DNA of 64,000 nucleotides from NCBI GenBank assembly GCA_963969495.1, contig OZ018318.1:101774641-101838640 (forward strand), written 5' to 3'. The translations under genes and the position numbers were made by a program. Shown piece after piece: positions 46,171 through 59,285 of the stretch (position 1 is its first letter; every line of letters starts with the position of its first letter). Under the pieces are notes generated by a model. The model worked only from the letters and a program-made list of their open reading frames with translations. It did not search any database and had not been told where the DNA came from. Source of the stretch: Ceratothoa steindachneri (lineage: Eukaryota > Arthropoda > Malacostraca > Isopoda > Cymothoidae).

Positions 46171-47249
46171 TGTGGAAGAATACGGTTCTCCGTCAACTCC
46201 CCACCCAACACCCCTGACTTCCCCAGTTCGCCGTTTGACCGGTTGCCCCAAGCAATTCTCGCGAGGGCGAAACGCCATTGTCGCAGGCGAATTCAGTCGG
46301 CCAACGTCCCGTTCGCAGCACTGTATTTATCTGCCCTATATACTGCGAAAATTAGAACAATGGAAAGACCATTGAGGGGGCATCGCGACTTCTCGCTATG
46401 GGCCCGTAACGCAACCCAAGGCAATTAAGGAAGTCTGTTAGCGATGAATCTCCCCGTCTAGATAATTTTGGAGTATATATTCGAGACTTCGGAATTCACA
46501 AGCAGATTTTGTCTGAAGCCGCCGTCCAGTGCGTTAGCCGTTAACGTCTTCGTTAGTCGAGAAAGAATCGACTACATTCTCGTCCAGAGAAGAATTGTAT
46601 GGTTGTCGAAGAGCCAAGGAAGAGCTAGTCGTCACTCACTGTTGTTCTTGGATATAGTTTTAGGCGCACTCCAATCCTTTTTACCACGTCTTCGGATTTT
46701 AAGGATCGGAAAAGCCATCTCCGAAGCATCCTCCGTTTGCCTCTTAAGGATAAGAGCCCCCCCCCCACCATATTCAATTTCACGAAGTTGGATTGAGCGT
46801 CTCGTGAGACACCCACAAGTTCAAGGTCGAACTTACCTACCTGGTCCTACTCGCCGCACATCAAGGTAAAAGTGATTTAACCCCCGCTTCGTCACGCTCC
46901 TCCTACCTTTACCACGTCGAACCTCAAGGATCCCCTTTGCTCTAGAGCTTGCAGAATTGTAAGATCATTTCTTAATTAATTATCCCTCGGTTCAAACTTA
47001 ATTGATAGAGTCAATCATCTTAGCCGTGAACCGTCAATATTTAATTGCATTGCCATTTAACTTGCCCTATATGTGTATGTAATCTTTAGTCCTATTAAAG
47101 TATATTTTTGTAGCCTTGTTTGAATATTTTTGGGCCTAGAAACTGTGTATTTAAAGCACTCTTATAACCATCCTCAGGTGGAGCCTTAATTTCGGTCGGC
47201 CAGTAGGCCAGTGTGTTTATAACAGCGTACACCTGGTTATACCACGACA
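46171..47249 (+). mobile_element. Solo LTR with perfect 5-bp duplication
   Basis: The insert begins TGTGGAAGAATACGG and ends TACCACGACA (TG...CA), 1,079 bp. It is flanked by CCTAT at 46166-46170 and 47250-47254, and the tandem repeat continues across it. ATTAAAG near 47094 could act as a poly-A signal. No internal retrotransposon sequence remains, so the element was reduced by recombination between its two LTRs. The start resembles 3449 (plus) and 11740 (minus). Short open frames inside do not match known proteins. Confidence 0.85.
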
Positions 47250-47690
47250 CCTATGAAGACTAACGTTTCACCTAGCCAATGAGGATTCTATGCTACGGAA
47301 GTTCAATTAATTTATTTAACGATCCGCATAGGCTATGAGATCTCTATGGCTACAGAAATTTGATTGTTTTCTTTAAAAGTATGCGCAGCATATGCGGCAT
47401 CTATGATGACAAAAATTCACTTACTTTCTATAATGCAATGCGTATTCTATGAAGGCTTTATGAGTACGGAAATTTGGTTTAATTATATAACGCTATGCGT
47501 AGCCTATGGAAATTCTATTGTTAAGGAAATTAGATTGATTTATTTAACGCTAAGCTTAGCTTATGAGATCTCTATGGCTATAGAAAGTGAATTGTTTTCT
47601 TTAACAGTATGCGTAGAGTATGAGGTCTCTATGGCAACGAAAATTCGGTTGATTTATATAACGCTATAGATAGGCCTATATGGACTTTCT
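47250..47690. repeat. About 62-bp minisatellite, main array
   Basis: About seven units of the form CGTAGCCTATGAGATCTCTA, TGGCTACGGAAATTTG, ATTTATTTAACGCTATG. The 101-residue plus frame follows from the repeat. Confidence 0.88.
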
Positions 47691-48019
47691 ATCATTTGAG
47701 ATTAAATATGTCTAGCGTAATTCAATGACTCTTATTTATGGGACAAAAATATGTACACAAGCCCAGGTGCTTTCTTAGATTTTTCAAGTTATATCTATTA
47801 AAATCCCCTTATAATCAAGCCTCGAATATTCACTTTTCGTGAGTTTCGGATCAGATAGATGCCGATCTGATCAACACGTTAATTTACGTAAATTTATTTT
47901 TTAACACAAACATTTTTTTGTATAAAACTAATGACTCTTCTTTATATACGTATATTTTTATAGGATTAAATTTGTACAAAATATTGAACTTACTTTTCAG
48001 TTTCGTATTTCATGGAAAT

Positions 48020-48223
<204 letters not shown>

Positions 48224-48227
48224 CTAT

Positions 48228-48300
48228 CGTAACCCAGTGGATAAGTCGGATTTCCACGCCTAGTTACGAGGTTCGATTACTGGTGAGAGCGCCGAAGGAT
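48228..48300 (+). repeat. tRNA-derived SINE head
   Basis: CGTAACCCAGTGGATAAG (box A-like, about 48229) and GAGGTTCGATTACTGG (box B, GGTTCGATTAC at 48270-48280) are at tRNA spacing. No closing acceptor stem was found. It follows an (AAT)n run. Confidence 0.55.
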
Positions 48301-48756
48301 ATTTTAGTGCTCGTATAGGGCAGCCGCCAAAAAGACGGGTCGTCGATATTTTAAAATTTAATACTCTCGTCTGGCAGCTGCCATCAAGGGCATAGAGGCT
48401 GAAATTAATTCCAAACCTATTTAAAGCTAATTCAAATTTGAAAATAAAAATAGAAAACTAACAAGAAAAAATCACATGACCTGTACCACAGGGTGCCCCT
48501 ACCCCTAGGGACCCGAACATTAACCCAATGCTTAAGGGCTTACATACCATGGAGTAGGCTTACCTCCTCCAGAAACAACCATAATCGAGAGTGAACGAAT
48601 GTGTCCCGTTTTGAATGGATTATCGGTTCCTATACCGGGTCAGGATGAGGAGAGCACCCTATCAGATGGCGCTCCGTCCTGCGAGTGTGCCCAAGTAGGC
48701 ACTGAGTCATTAAGGGGTACGTCCACGGCAATAATTCGGCGTAAAGGCACGTAAAG

Positions 48757-49203
48757 TTAGATTCCCGTTGGCCATCTCCCATCTTCTTTGCCATGCAGCT
48801 CAATTAAGCGTTGTGATTCTATCCATGTATTCAGAGTATAGAAGAACCCAGTCCTTGCAGATTGTTTGGCACCCTTATCAGCGCCCTTATCCCTACATGT
48901 CCAGGAACCCAGCTGAAAATTATCTCGACATCCTTCCAAGCTCGCAGCACCCGTGGCGTTACGAATACCGCGAACCAAAGGGTGTGGTGATTCAAATGCT
49001 CCTAGGACACTTAAAGCGCTCTGTGAGTCGCAATAAATAACAATCCTGTCTCCAAACCGAGTACGACGCATAATCACCCATACAGAGCGGCGTATTACAA
49101 CCAGCTCGGTCGGGAAGATAGACGCAGCGCACGGAAGAGCCCCGCCGGCTTCAAACGGGGGCAAAGGCATGGAAGCCGACCCCCTCCTCAGATTTGGAGT
49201 CAT
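48757..49203 (-). pseudogene. LINE RNase H domain fragment
   Basis: Minus-strand frame of 148 residues: FPTELVVIRRSVWVIMRRTR, then GDRIVIYCDSQSALSVLGAF (the catalytic E and D blocks of an RNase H), HPLVRGIRNATGAASLEG, and SWTCRDKGADKGAK where intact enzymes read VPGH.GI.GNE.AD..AK. The GNE block is damaged. Such RNase H domains sit at the C-terminal end of I, R1 and related LINE ORF2 proteins. The downstream GC-richer DNA at 48480-48756 may be its 3' tail. No RT domain is present here. Confidence 0.75.
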
Positions 49204-49549
49204 CCACGTATTGTAAAATCTAAGGCATACGCAAATAAATTCTTGAAATGTACATCACGACACACACAATCAATCAAATTACTGTCGCCTCTTCCTACAA
49301 CTATTCTTTGCAGAAAAACACATCACTCTTTCGTCCTAAACCTGCTAAAGGAGTTTAAATTCACACTCCCCTAACGCAGAATGGGCGATACTCCCTTAGG
49401 CACCTAAAGTCCTTTTCTCCCCGGTGTAAATACATAATACTACCTTGCATTACTTCCTCCTAACGGGAACTGAGTCTTCTTAGCACCTTCGACTTGGCAG
49501 CGATTGTTATTTTGATTATTGTATTAATTTCATAATAAAAACAGTGACT
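49204..49549. other. No gene seen
   Basis: Unrecognised sequence upstream of the RNase H fragment. Confidence 0.45.
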
Positions 49550-49559
49550 TGGAAATCTA

Positions 49560-49910
49560 GCAAGGACATGTTTTAGATGTAAATATGTGACATTTATCAG
49601 GAACATCTTTCATAGATATTTGACATCTAGCAAGGGCATCTTTTATAGATATTTAGCATCTAGCAAGGGCATCTTTTATAGATATTTAACATCTAGCAAG
49701 GACATCTTTTATAGGTAGTTGACATCAAGCAAGGAAATCTTTATGGATATTTGACCTCTAGCAAGGACATTTTCTATAGATAAAGTTGACATCTATCAGT
49801 TAAATATTTTATAGATATTTAACATCTAGTAAGGTCATGTTATATATGTACATACGTGATGTCTGTAAGTATATCATTTATAGATATGTGACATCTACTA
49901 AGTAAAAATA
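49560..49910. repeat. About 33-bp minisatellite
   Basis: About nine units of GACATCTAGCAAGGACATC with TTTTATAGATATTT, decaying to the right. Confidence 0.88.
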
Positions 49911-49998
49911 CAAGTGACCTTTCTAGTCGTTGGCATTTCGACCTTTTTCAGTCTCCGAGTTTTTTATGGGACAAATGCTAAGGATATATTTACTTATA

Positions 49999-50226
49999 CA
50001 AGGTAGCTCAAAAGTAGCGTTACCATACGAAAAAATTATTGAAAATCTACTTTAATAAATAAAAAGTTATTAACATTTTAATAAGCATTTCATTTATAAA
50101 AATAAAAGTTTATTTCAGGTTTTTAACAAACAAAAGCTTCAATATATTCAAATTTTTAAGTAAAAATTTGTTTTTCATAAAAAAGCAGCGGTCCTTAAAT
50201 TGTAGCGTGAAATTTGGGCCACCCTG
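49999..50226. mobile_element. Mariner-type MITE
   Basis: Left end CAAGGTAGCTCAAAAGTAGC. Right end, reversed: CAGGGTGGCCCAAATTTCAC, followed by GCTACAAT. TA flanks at 49997-49998 and 50227-50228. 228 bp, AT-rich interior, no coding. The ends are diverged, so it is older than the element at 57938. Confidence 0.7.
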
Positions 50227-50589
50227 TAGTTGACTCGAGACTAAGTGTCCTTAGTGTGACAATGACATGTTCGCCCTTGAGCCTTTGATACATGATATAA
50301 CCAAAAGGGATTCCACGATTAAAGATGTGGAATGCATAAAAATGGAATATCAGATTTCACTATTGTATTAATCCTATGTTATCTTTTATGTGCAGCTGTT
50401 TTACTGGCTCGATGGATAGACACAGCTGCACAGGCGGGCCACGAATGGAATTCGACAGCGCGAATCTCGCAAACGAGATAAAAGGGTTTAGTTCTCCTCA
50501 AACTCTGAAAGATTTGTCAACGTGAAAAGAAATCGTGCGATTCCTGCGCAGAAACGGAGCCTGGTCGGGATATTGGAGAAGTTTCAGAC

Positions 50590-50790
50590 CTTACTCATCA
50601 CTCAGAACATTCACTAAGTTGAATTGTTCAACCAGCATCTCCTCACTCAGATCGTTCACTAGATATATCTCTTCAACCAGTATCTCTTCACTCAGAACAT
50701 TCGCTAGTTATACCTCTTCAACCAGCATATCCTCACTCAGAACATTCACTAGGTAGACTTGTTCAACCAGCATCTCCTCACTTCATTCCA
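50590..50790. repeat. 45-bp minisatellite, about 4.5 units
   Basis: Units of CTCACTCAGAACATTCACTA with GTTCAACCAGCATCTC. A frame stays open with a 15-residue period but shows no gene context. Confidence 0.85.
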
Positions 50791-51001
50791 ATCTTCAAAT
50801 CACTCTTTATTAAAAGACAGATTCTGTCTCTCAAAGTCGACTCAACTTGCAAGTATTTATTGGATAACTACAACCAATTAACATTCAATACTTCACTACT
50901 AACCAAGTCAATTACATTATTCAACTACATTATTCTCAACCCTTTGTGGGGGCAGGTGAGCATAATGTAGTATTTCATAATTCAATTATTACTTGAGGAT
51001 T

Positions 51002-51004
<3 letters not shown>

Positions 51005-51075
<71 letters not shown>
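51005..51075. repeat. (TA)n tract
   Basis: 71 bp of TA, left border of the next foldback. Confidence 0.95.
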
Positions 51076-51079
<4 letters not shown>

Positions 51080-51602
51080 AATGAAAAGATGAATCCAAGC
51101 ACTTTCGAACTATATTTGCAAGTTCATTTTCAAGGAATAGCATGAAAATGAAGAAGACAACCTTATGTAGGGTACAAAGATACGAAGGGAACGCCCATCA
51201 CATAGTACAAACCAATGGAAAAACACAAAAACAAGACAGAAAAATATCAATAAAAAGAACAATAGACAACTAATAACAGACATATGCATCCTTAAAACGA
51301 TATACACACAACAACGCCGTGTATATGAATGGAAATGGGGGGTTGCAAAAACAAAAAACATTTTAAAGGATTATCATTAGAACTCTTATTAGTTGCCTAT
51401 TAATCCTTTTCTTGGTATTTTTCTGTCTTGTTTTTGTGTTTTGTATTGGTTTGTACTACGAGTATGTGATGGGCGTTCCCTTCGTATCTTTGTACCCTAT
51501 ATAAGGTTGTCTTTTTCATTTTCATGCTATTCCTTGAAAATGAACTTGCAAATATAGTTCGAAAGTGCTTGGATTCATCTTTTCATTTTCCTGTGGGTTA
51601 AT

Positions 51603-51606
<4 letters not shown>
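51076..51606. mobile_element. Long-arm foldback with hammerhead-like fold (family C)
   Basis: Inverted arms of about 170-180 bp (AAAGATGAATCCAAGCAC... and its complement) enclose a centre near 51330, with (TA)n on both sides. On plus, CTTGAAAA (51533-51540), a stem GAACT...AGTTC (51542-51560) and GAAAG keep the hammerhead layout but not its exact bases. The mirror is on minus near 51107-51140. The catalytic status is probably lost. Confidence 0.7.

Positions 51607-51646
<40 letters not shown>
51607..51646. repeat. (TA)n tract
   Basis: 40 bp of TA. Confidence 0.95.
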
Positions 51647-51650
<4 letters not shown>

Positions 51651-51780
51651 TCACCTAGATTTATTCTACAAAGCTGAGTCTTATATTCAGTAAGAAGGAC
51701 AAAACGAAGAAGGCGGGTTCCAATCTTTAATTCCAACGTTTCGGGTTATTACAAAACCCCTCTTCAGGAGCTAAAAACAA
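51647..51780 (-). mobile_element. Penelope-type terminus with hammerhead core (family D)
   Basis: On the minus strand CTGAAGA (51767-51761) is followed by a stem GGGTT...AACCC (51760-51743) and GAAAC (51742-51738), then GTT. This is the same box order as the Penelope-linked core at 17612, with A for T in the first box. It abuts (TA)n at 51607-51646. Confidence 0.65.
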
Positions 51781-51957
51781 ATTCCAAATGAGTAATCTAA
51801 GACTAAAAACATAAATAACAGCACAAGTTCAAAGTTAAAAACCACAGATCAGAAAAAATCACAAAAACGACGTTATAAATATAAAATGAACGTTACGTTA
51901 ATGAACAAACAAAATAGTGAGGTAAAGAACAGCAAAATATTTGTAAAAAGATACTAT

Positions 51958-52334
<377 letters not shown>

Positions 52335-52459
52335 ATAACTCTATAATTTAAGCTGGGGATTTTTTGAAAATTTATAAATGTTTTTTTTGCTTAGTTGACC
52401 AATGACTTCGGGGGTTTTAGAAATTCAAAGGATTGAAATAGTTAAAAAGATCAAGAAAA

Positions 52460-52632
52460 GGAAGAAGAAGAAGAAGATGATGATGATGATGAAGAAGATG
52501 AAGATGAACATGATGAAGATGAAGATAAAGATGATGTGGAAAAATGAAGATGAAGAAGATGAAGATGAAGATGAAGAAGAAGATAAAGAAGAAGATGAAG
52601 AAGAAGAAGAAGAAAAAAAAGAATAAGAAGAA
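52460..52632. repeat. Purine-rich GAA/GATGAA tract
   Basis: Almost pure A and G with GATGAAGAAGATGAAGA repeats. The frame rich in K, E, D and M at 52402-52626 is composition-driven. Confidence 0.9.
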
Positions 52633-52784
52633 GAAAAGGGTGTTCAGGGTGTTAAAATAGTCTATAAATGGGATTAAAAAAAGCGGTTAAGATTAGCAAA
52701 TAATGCCGTAGGCCACCCCCCCCCCCCCCGCAGGGGTGCCTGTGTAACCAAGCTCTTCCTTTTAAGGAAGAGAACAGTGGTTTG

Positions 52785-52801
52785 TATATATATATATATA
52801 T
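52785..52801. repeat. Short (TA)n
   Basis: 17 bp of TA following a CTTCCTTTTAAGGAAG hairpin. Confidence 0.8.
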
Positions 52802-53390
52802 CACTCCTTCAACCCTCGACTAATTAATTTTATTTTAAGAGCAACACGTGAATACTGATGATTGAAAACTTTTCAGAAAAAATCGTTGCAGGATGTAACG
52901 TAGTTTCCGAGCAAAGCAGAACTCTGATTGATGGGCAATAAGTACTTGAAACGCCAGTTCTTATTTTGTAATTTGATGGATAAGTAATTATAATGAAAAA
53001 GTAACACTCCTAACTGCATGAAATGAGATTACGGGAGAATAGGGAAAAGGGGCTACTTTTTTCATCATTTTAATGGCTGAAGCTGCTCTGAATTTTAAGA
53101 GTTTGAGAGTTCACGAGAAGCGATTAATTTAAACTCGTATTTTAATTTTAAATCACATTTTAAATTCATTGCTGCTCACCAGTTTGAATTTTTTGTGAGA
53201 GTGAGTTTTTTTTTAATTAATAACTTGTGAATTTGTTCGGGTTATGTCCCGGAATGATTTAAATTTGGCTGAAGTGTGCGCTACATTAATTAAGGGTGCG
53301 TTTAAGTACGCGTTATGATATGCTTCACATATCCAGGTAGGTCTTTAATAATTATAAAATTATAATGATAATAATAGGTATTTATAATGC
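52802..53390. other. No gene seen
   Basis: AT-rich and unrecognised. Confidence 0.45.
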
Positions 53391-53394
53391 GCCC

Positions 53395-53824
53395 TTCAGG
53401 GTTGTTAGCCCTCCCAGAGCGCAGGTTGTGTAGCGAGTGTAGAGAAAGTTTACAGGGGAGAGAAGGCAATTCTGAAGAGATGAGTCTTCAGGAGACGTTT
53501 AAAAGTAGCAAGGGAGGGAGAGGATCGGACTTCGGCAGGAAGAGCATTCCAGAGTCTAGGAGCACAAACTGAGAAGGAACGGTCACCCATCGAGCAGAGG
53601 ACAGAACGAGGAGTGTTGAGGAGGGGAGCGAGGTTAGACCGGAGTGCCCGAGGAGTTTGACAACGGGAGAGGGCAGACGAGAGATAAGATGGAGTTTTGA
53701 GGTTTAGGGCCTTGTAGGTGATGAGAAGAATTTTATAGTGTGTACGGAAGCGAATAGGTAACCAGTGTAGCTCCTGTAACAGGGGCATCGAAGGAGAGAA
53801 CCTGGGGCGGCGAAGAGCTTGCAA
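53395..53824 (-). pseudogene. LINE ORF2 C-terminal fragment
   Basis: An uninterrupted 124-residue minus frame reads PLLQELHWLPIRFRTHYKIL, ITYKALNLKTPSYLSSAL, SLRSN-type basic stretch, GDRSFSVCAPRLWNALPAEV and FKRLLKTHLF. This is the conserved end of many animal LINE reverse-transcriptase proteins. Nothing upstream survives: a (TA)n tract starts at 53838, so the copy is 5'-truncated there. The intact frame and clear motif suggest a fairly recent insertion. Confidence 0.85.
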
Positions 53825-53834
53825 ATAAAACTAC

Positions 53835-53837
<3 letters not shown>

Positions 53838-53924
<87 letters not shown>
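53838..53924. repeat. (TA)n tract
   Basis: 87 bp of TA between the LINE end and a Tc1 terminus. Confidence 0.95.
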
Positions 53925-54750
<826 letters not shown>

Positions 54751-55199
54751 TAAGATAGTAAAGGGTTAAAATTTCTAGTTTTTATAAAATACTAAAATTG
54801 AATAGTGCAATTTAGGATAAACTGCTTAATACAAGAATAAAAAATTTCAATAATTCATGATACAATATAAAGATTGGATCCAGTTTGATGAAATATTTAA
54901 ATTAGGTTTCAGTTTTAGGATGTAAAGTGATTCTAATATTCGAAGTTCGTTGGGATGGAGGATATGACTAAGTATTTAAAAGTTATCTTGATTAATTTCA
55001 GACTTGGAAACTTTGATGTGATCTCGAATGGGCGAAGGGTCAATGGATCGATGCGACAATGGGTCGATGCGACAATGGATTGACCTAATGGTCGAACCAA
55101 TATAAGATGAATCGCAAGATTCACAACTATATTTATAAATTACCTAAGAGCGGCAATGGAATGGAATTCGGTCCTTATAGCTGAAATAGGATCCAACAT
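54751..55199. other. No gene seen
   Basis: Contains a small tandem GGGTCGATGCGACAATGG near 55050; otherwise unrecognised. Confidence 0.45.
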
Positions 55200-56184
55200 T
55201 GTGCCCATTTTTTAATATGAATTTTGGGTCGAGATTTGGATGGAATTTACTTAATCTTCTTAATTTCCTTCTGGGACTTCCAATGCGAAGATCTCCGAAG
55301 TTTCAAGCTGTGGTTACGAGGGTAGAGCGGCTTGCAAACCTCACTCTAAGCGTTCTGAGGCGAAAAGAATTCCTAAATATGTCGCGGAAATCAAGGCCAT
55401 CATTGACAACGATTTGATCAAGTCCAAGAGGCCCATAGCCTTTGTACATGGGAGGATCAGTGTCTTTCATCATGCATTTAATGCATGAAGACATCCAGTA
55501 CTACTCATAAAAGATGAAAAAGGGCCAACTTGTGTCGCAGAAGATGAAGAACAAGCGAAAGGAATTTGTTTGGAATCTTCTAAACAAACTGAAGCATCTC
55601 CTCACGCCTGGCTTGTTTTGGTTCTTCTTAGACGAGAAGAACTTCTGCCAAGACCAAGTGAGGAACTACCAACACAACTGCTCACTTGCTCTGTCCCCCA
55701 AAGATGTACCGAGATTCATGAAGACCAAGTTCCCGGTCCACATCAGGGTGTTTGGGGTAGTGCCTAGCGATGCCCACGTTATGCCACCGTTTATCTTCCC
55801 GAAGGGCTAAATCAAGTTCTCGGAGGAGTTGGTATTGTCTTGGATCCAGGAGGTGGGTGTTGGAGAGCCGTAAGTGTGGTAGCAGGACTCTACACCATGG
55901 CACACAGCCAGAAGGATCCAGTCTTTGCTGTCAGACAATTTAACCACATCAATCAAAACATCTGACCTCCTAACTCACCAACCTGCAAACCCCTGGACTG
56001 TTATGTGCAGGGCGTGGTGGGGAGAAAGACTACCAAATCACCGTGCAATACCAAGGTGAAGATTAGGTCCAGGATCACCGCAGTATTCACCCAGTTAAAC
56101 AGGAAGACCGTCGAGAAGGCCTGCAGCAGGTTCCGCCGCCGCCTGGAGGTCGTTATCGAGGCCGATGGCGATTTCTTTGAATAA
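55200..56184 (+). pseudogene. Tc3-like transposase pseudogene
   Basis: Shifted frames keep the family order: VAEIKAIIDNDLIKSKRPIA (HTH, about 55385-55445), KKGQLVSQKMKNKRKE and LLNKLKHLLTPGLFWFFLDE with FCQDQ (55514-55655, first catalytic D), KFPVHIRVFGVVPSDAHVMP and PFIFPKG (to 55810), VLSWIQEVG, QDSTPWHTARRIQS (second D), then CNTKVKIRSRITAVFTQLN and VEKACSRFRRRLEVVIEADG with a natural stop at 56182-56184. At least four frame changes and several stops. Related to, but distinct from, the copy at 42270. Confidence 0.85.
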
Positions 56185-56771
56185 AATGAATAGTACAAAA
56201 TTCCTTCAAGTCTTTAAAATATAAATTTGGTAATTATAAATGGATAAATGAACAATCTCTTAGTTTCTTTTATATTTAATTTAGGGCATAAATTACCCAC
56301 CACACCCTCTATATAACAGCATCAATATTTCTTAAAGAATTCTACCAATAGCATACATTTACATTATACATATTCGTACCCTAATTCTCAAAACCGAGCA
56401 CTCACCCACTTTGGCCGGTAATAGCCTCTCCACCAGCACACTCCATTCCAGACTAACATCCATTATATTTATAATAAAGCCTCAAGCTCTTTTTTCAACC
56501 GACAAAATCTTCATTTGACGATCCCATTTCGTATCCTGTAAGAAATGGACTGCCCATTTTGTAGTCCCAATTTACGACTATTAATATTCATAAATCCATG
56601 CCATAAATATGTGTAATTGAAGATAGCTTATGCAAAACTTCGCTCTCTCTCACAGGATTTAGTACACATTTATGTATTATCAAATGGTGTTTAATCGGAG
56701 AGGTGGAGACGATTTAGAAATACTACTTTTTATTGATATTACATATAATCATAGTACAATCAGATGGGCAG

Positions 56772-56774
<3 letters not shown>
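56185..56774. other. No gene seen
   Basis: Unrecognised AT-rich sequence. Confidence 0.45.

Positions 56775-56807
<33 letters not shown>
56775..56807. repeat. (TA)n tract
   Basis: 33 bp of TA. Confidence 0.95.
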
Positions 56808-56809
<2 letters not shown>

Positions 56810-56833
56810 TTCAAGAAGGGTCATTATACCACG

Positions 56834-56910
56834 TCTATCGTGGCTCAGCGGTTAACGCCCGCTCTTCGCATACCTGTGTTGCTAGTTCGAATCTTGGTAT
56901 AGGATTATAG
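56834..56910 (+). repeat. tRNA-derived SINE head
   Basis: GTGGCTCAGCGGTTAACGCC is a near-consensus tRNA D-arm and box A; CTAGTTCGAATCTTGG is a box B. The acceptor and anticodon stems do not close properly, so it is a SINE or tRNA relic rather than a tRNA gene. It lies 27 bp after (TA)n. Confidence 0.6.
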
Positions 56911-57289
56911 TTCATTTGTGTATGAATATCTGCATGTACGATTAAGATGCATACATATTTATTTATTTAGATATTAATACTTATGTAGGTATAGTTATCT
57001 CAAAAGGTATGAAAACACGACAATAAACTATACGTGTATATCTCTCCTCTAGATATTTCTATGTATGTATGTGTTTCTCTTTAGGTCTTCACACGCTCAC
57101 ACCATCGTTGCAATCTCTGTTCCTTTAGGCAGGCTCATTCTCATTCGCTCATTCCTAGAACCTGAAGAGTCTCAGAAATTGACACGGTACATTTTATATG
57201 TAAAGGGATATGGATCATCATCACCCCGCTTCATCCGACCTCTGGGGAGAGGGCCTCCCTAAGAAACTCCTACCGATGACGGTCCACGG
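56911..57289. other. No gene seen
   Basis: Unrecognised. Confidence 0.45.
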
Positions 57290-57294
57290 CTCGA

Positions 57295-57500
57295 GTTTGC
57301 CTGGTCACTCATTACGTAGTCTCTTCATTTTCAACCTGCACTTATTTGTAGTCTCTCGTGCACTAAGTAGTCTCCTCATTTTCGAGCTCCATTTCTTTGT
57401 AGACTCTTGCGTACTACGTAGTCTCCTCTTTCTCAACTTAACCTTGTTTGTAGTCTGTTGCGCACTACGTAGTCTCCTCATTCTCGGCGTAGGTATTTAC
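57295..57500. repeat. About 60-bp minisatellite, 3.5 units
   Basis: Units with ACTACGTAGTCTCCTCATTC, then TTTGTAGTCTCTTGCGC. The 147-residue plus frame (57210-57653) crosses it and has no known domain. Confidence 0.8.
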
Positions 57501-57930
57501 CTCCGCCCCCCCATTTTCGCTTTCGCAACTTACACCAAGAAGTCTTTCCAAAATTTGGAATTACTTGAATTCCTTCCTAGTTTTTCGCTTGTAGCGCCAA
57601 CCTCCCCTTTCTCCTTCCCCCTTTTACAAATCAACATTCCTGGCATCCACTAAGAGTAGGGGTGTGTGTTTCATGAGCACAATACAGAGTACAATGTAAT
57701 GTACTCAATGAACAATCATTCCATCGATGCGTCAGCGGCCCCCCATAAGTATTAGGTTCTCGAGAAATCAATGGTCGATTTGCTCAATAAATTGCTCCAT
57801 TTAACGAATTTTCCCGTATATAATCGGGAATAGAGTGACTGACCCTAAATACTTTACCCGAGTATTTACGGGTACAGCAAAAGATGGATGACTTCACCGT
57901 TGTCTCCATGGCAACGTGCCATTTTGTACC
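57501..57930. other. No gene seen
   Basis: Unrecognised. Confidence 0.45.
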
Positions 57931-57937
57931 AAGTATA

Positions 57938-58274
57938 CAGGGTGGTGCAAAAGTCTGGGCTCATAGGCAATTTATTATATAACAATTTACAGTTTACAAT
58001 AAGTGTTCGACCTGAGATCGAACCTCTTCTTCCAACCCCTTTCTGCCTCGGGATGAGCTTTGCACATTTCTAAGCGACTGAACGGGACCGGGGGGGCGTC
58101 CTTCGCCCACCAAAGCACAAGTTCTCCTCTTTCTGGAAGCGTTAGCTTTTCTGCCATGGGTATCAATCTGAAAGATAATGAATAAATTTATAAATGATAA
58201 TTAAATGATCAAAATTATGTTTAAAAAAAATCTATAGTAAATTGCCTATGGGTCCAGACTTTTGCACCACCCTG
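57938..58274. mobile_element. Mariner-type MITE with 37-bp terminal repeats
   Basis: Both ends read CAGGGTGGTGCAAAAGTCTG inward and continue with CATAGGCAATTTA, with only about two mismatches over 37 bp. TA flanks at 57936-57937 and 58275-58276. 337 bp without a transposase. The TA duplication and CAGGGTGG termini are typical of mariner/Tc-type non-autonomous elements. Confidence 0.9.
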
Positions 58275-58467
58275 TATATGAGTACATCAAAAGATTTATG
58301 TATTTTAGAAAATTTCCCCGAGATATTACGTTTGGCTTCATAATTGGCATGAGTGTTAGTAATGTCAAAGTTTAGTGGTTAATATTTGGTCATCCAGAAA
58401 GTTCGTGCCGTTTGTTTGTTTTTATAACTAAATTTAATTAATTTTGTTCCCGAACTTTACTGGTTGA

Positions 58468-58641
58468 AAACAAGGTCAACAGACCTAAGTCGCGTGCTCT
58501 CAATTATTCTGACTTATGACCTTATGACCACATGACCATATAACCATTAAAACTTTCAAGTACTCATTGAAAAGTAAAATGGTTGCCATCCGACGGACCG
58601 ACAGACTAACATAGTAACTTATAGAGTCGCGCGCGCGACTA
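58468..58641 (-). repeat. Dispersed repeat, copy B
   Basis: Reverse complement of 7678-7872. GACTTAGGTCTGTTGACC and GCGACTCTATAAGTTACTAT are shared. Both outer ends are better conserved than the middle. Confidence 0.8.
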
Positions 58642-59028
58642 AAAACGCGAAACAAAATTGGAGGAAAAAATAAGAATTGTGATGCAAAAATATTTTGAGC
58701 TAAAAACACTCGTCCCTAATGATAGACAAATGAGGCCTAAGTGAGACTATTTGGGATGTCACTATTCAGTTTAACAAGTCCTAAGTTGTTCATTCCTGTG
58801 AACATTCGCTTAGTTCCTGTAATAAGCTAGCCTTGTCCTAGTTAATAGCCTAACTAGGCTCGCCTAATCGTTATTAGAGAGAGTCGCCTAGCTAACTCCA
58901 AATGTTTGACGTAATAATTCCTATTTTTTCAACAAACTTTTGTTTCGTTTTTTTTTTCAAAACCGATAAAATAGGAAAAGGTTGCCGCACAAATTAATAA
59001 CTATTCAAATGTTTAAATTTACTTACAT

Positions 59029-59042
<14 letters not shown>
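58642..59042. other. No gene seen; ends in (CA)n
   Basis: Unrecognised, ending in a short (CA)n at about 59029-59042. Confidence 0.45.

Positions 59043-59116
<74 letters not shown>
59043..59116. repeat. (TA)n tract
   Basis: 74 bp of TA. Confidence 0.95.
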
Positions 59117-59119
<3 letters not shown>

Positions 59120-59215
59120 AGTGAAACTACTGTATAAGAGCGTAGACTAGTTTCGTTATACGACTGAAGAGGGTATGGTAAACTTCACACCGAAACTCGC
59201 TATTGAGTTCTTTCA

Positions 59216-59218
<3 letters not shown>
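59117..59218 (+). mobile_element. Hammerhead-bearing cassette (family A, copy 2, short)
   Basis: Only 102 bp between two (TA)n tracts. CTGAAGA at 59164-59170, spacer, GAAAC at 59192-59196. Starts GATAGTGAAACTACTGTAT and ends TTGAGTTCTTTCAC, the two ends of family A (compare 6039-6332). It looks like a minimal version with the centre removed. Confidence 0.7.

Positions 59219-59281
<63 letters not shown>
59219..59281. repeat. (TA)n tract
   Basis: 63 bp of TA. Confidence 0.95.

Positions 59282-59285
<4 letters not shown>

Noticed and set aside
52402..52626. Acidic/lysine-rich frame
   Set aside because: Translation of GAA/GATGAA repeats; no further sequence supports a gene.
56834..56910. Functional tRNA gene
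   Set aside because: Boxes A and B are good, but acceptor and anticodon stems do not close. A SINE or tRNA relic is more likely.
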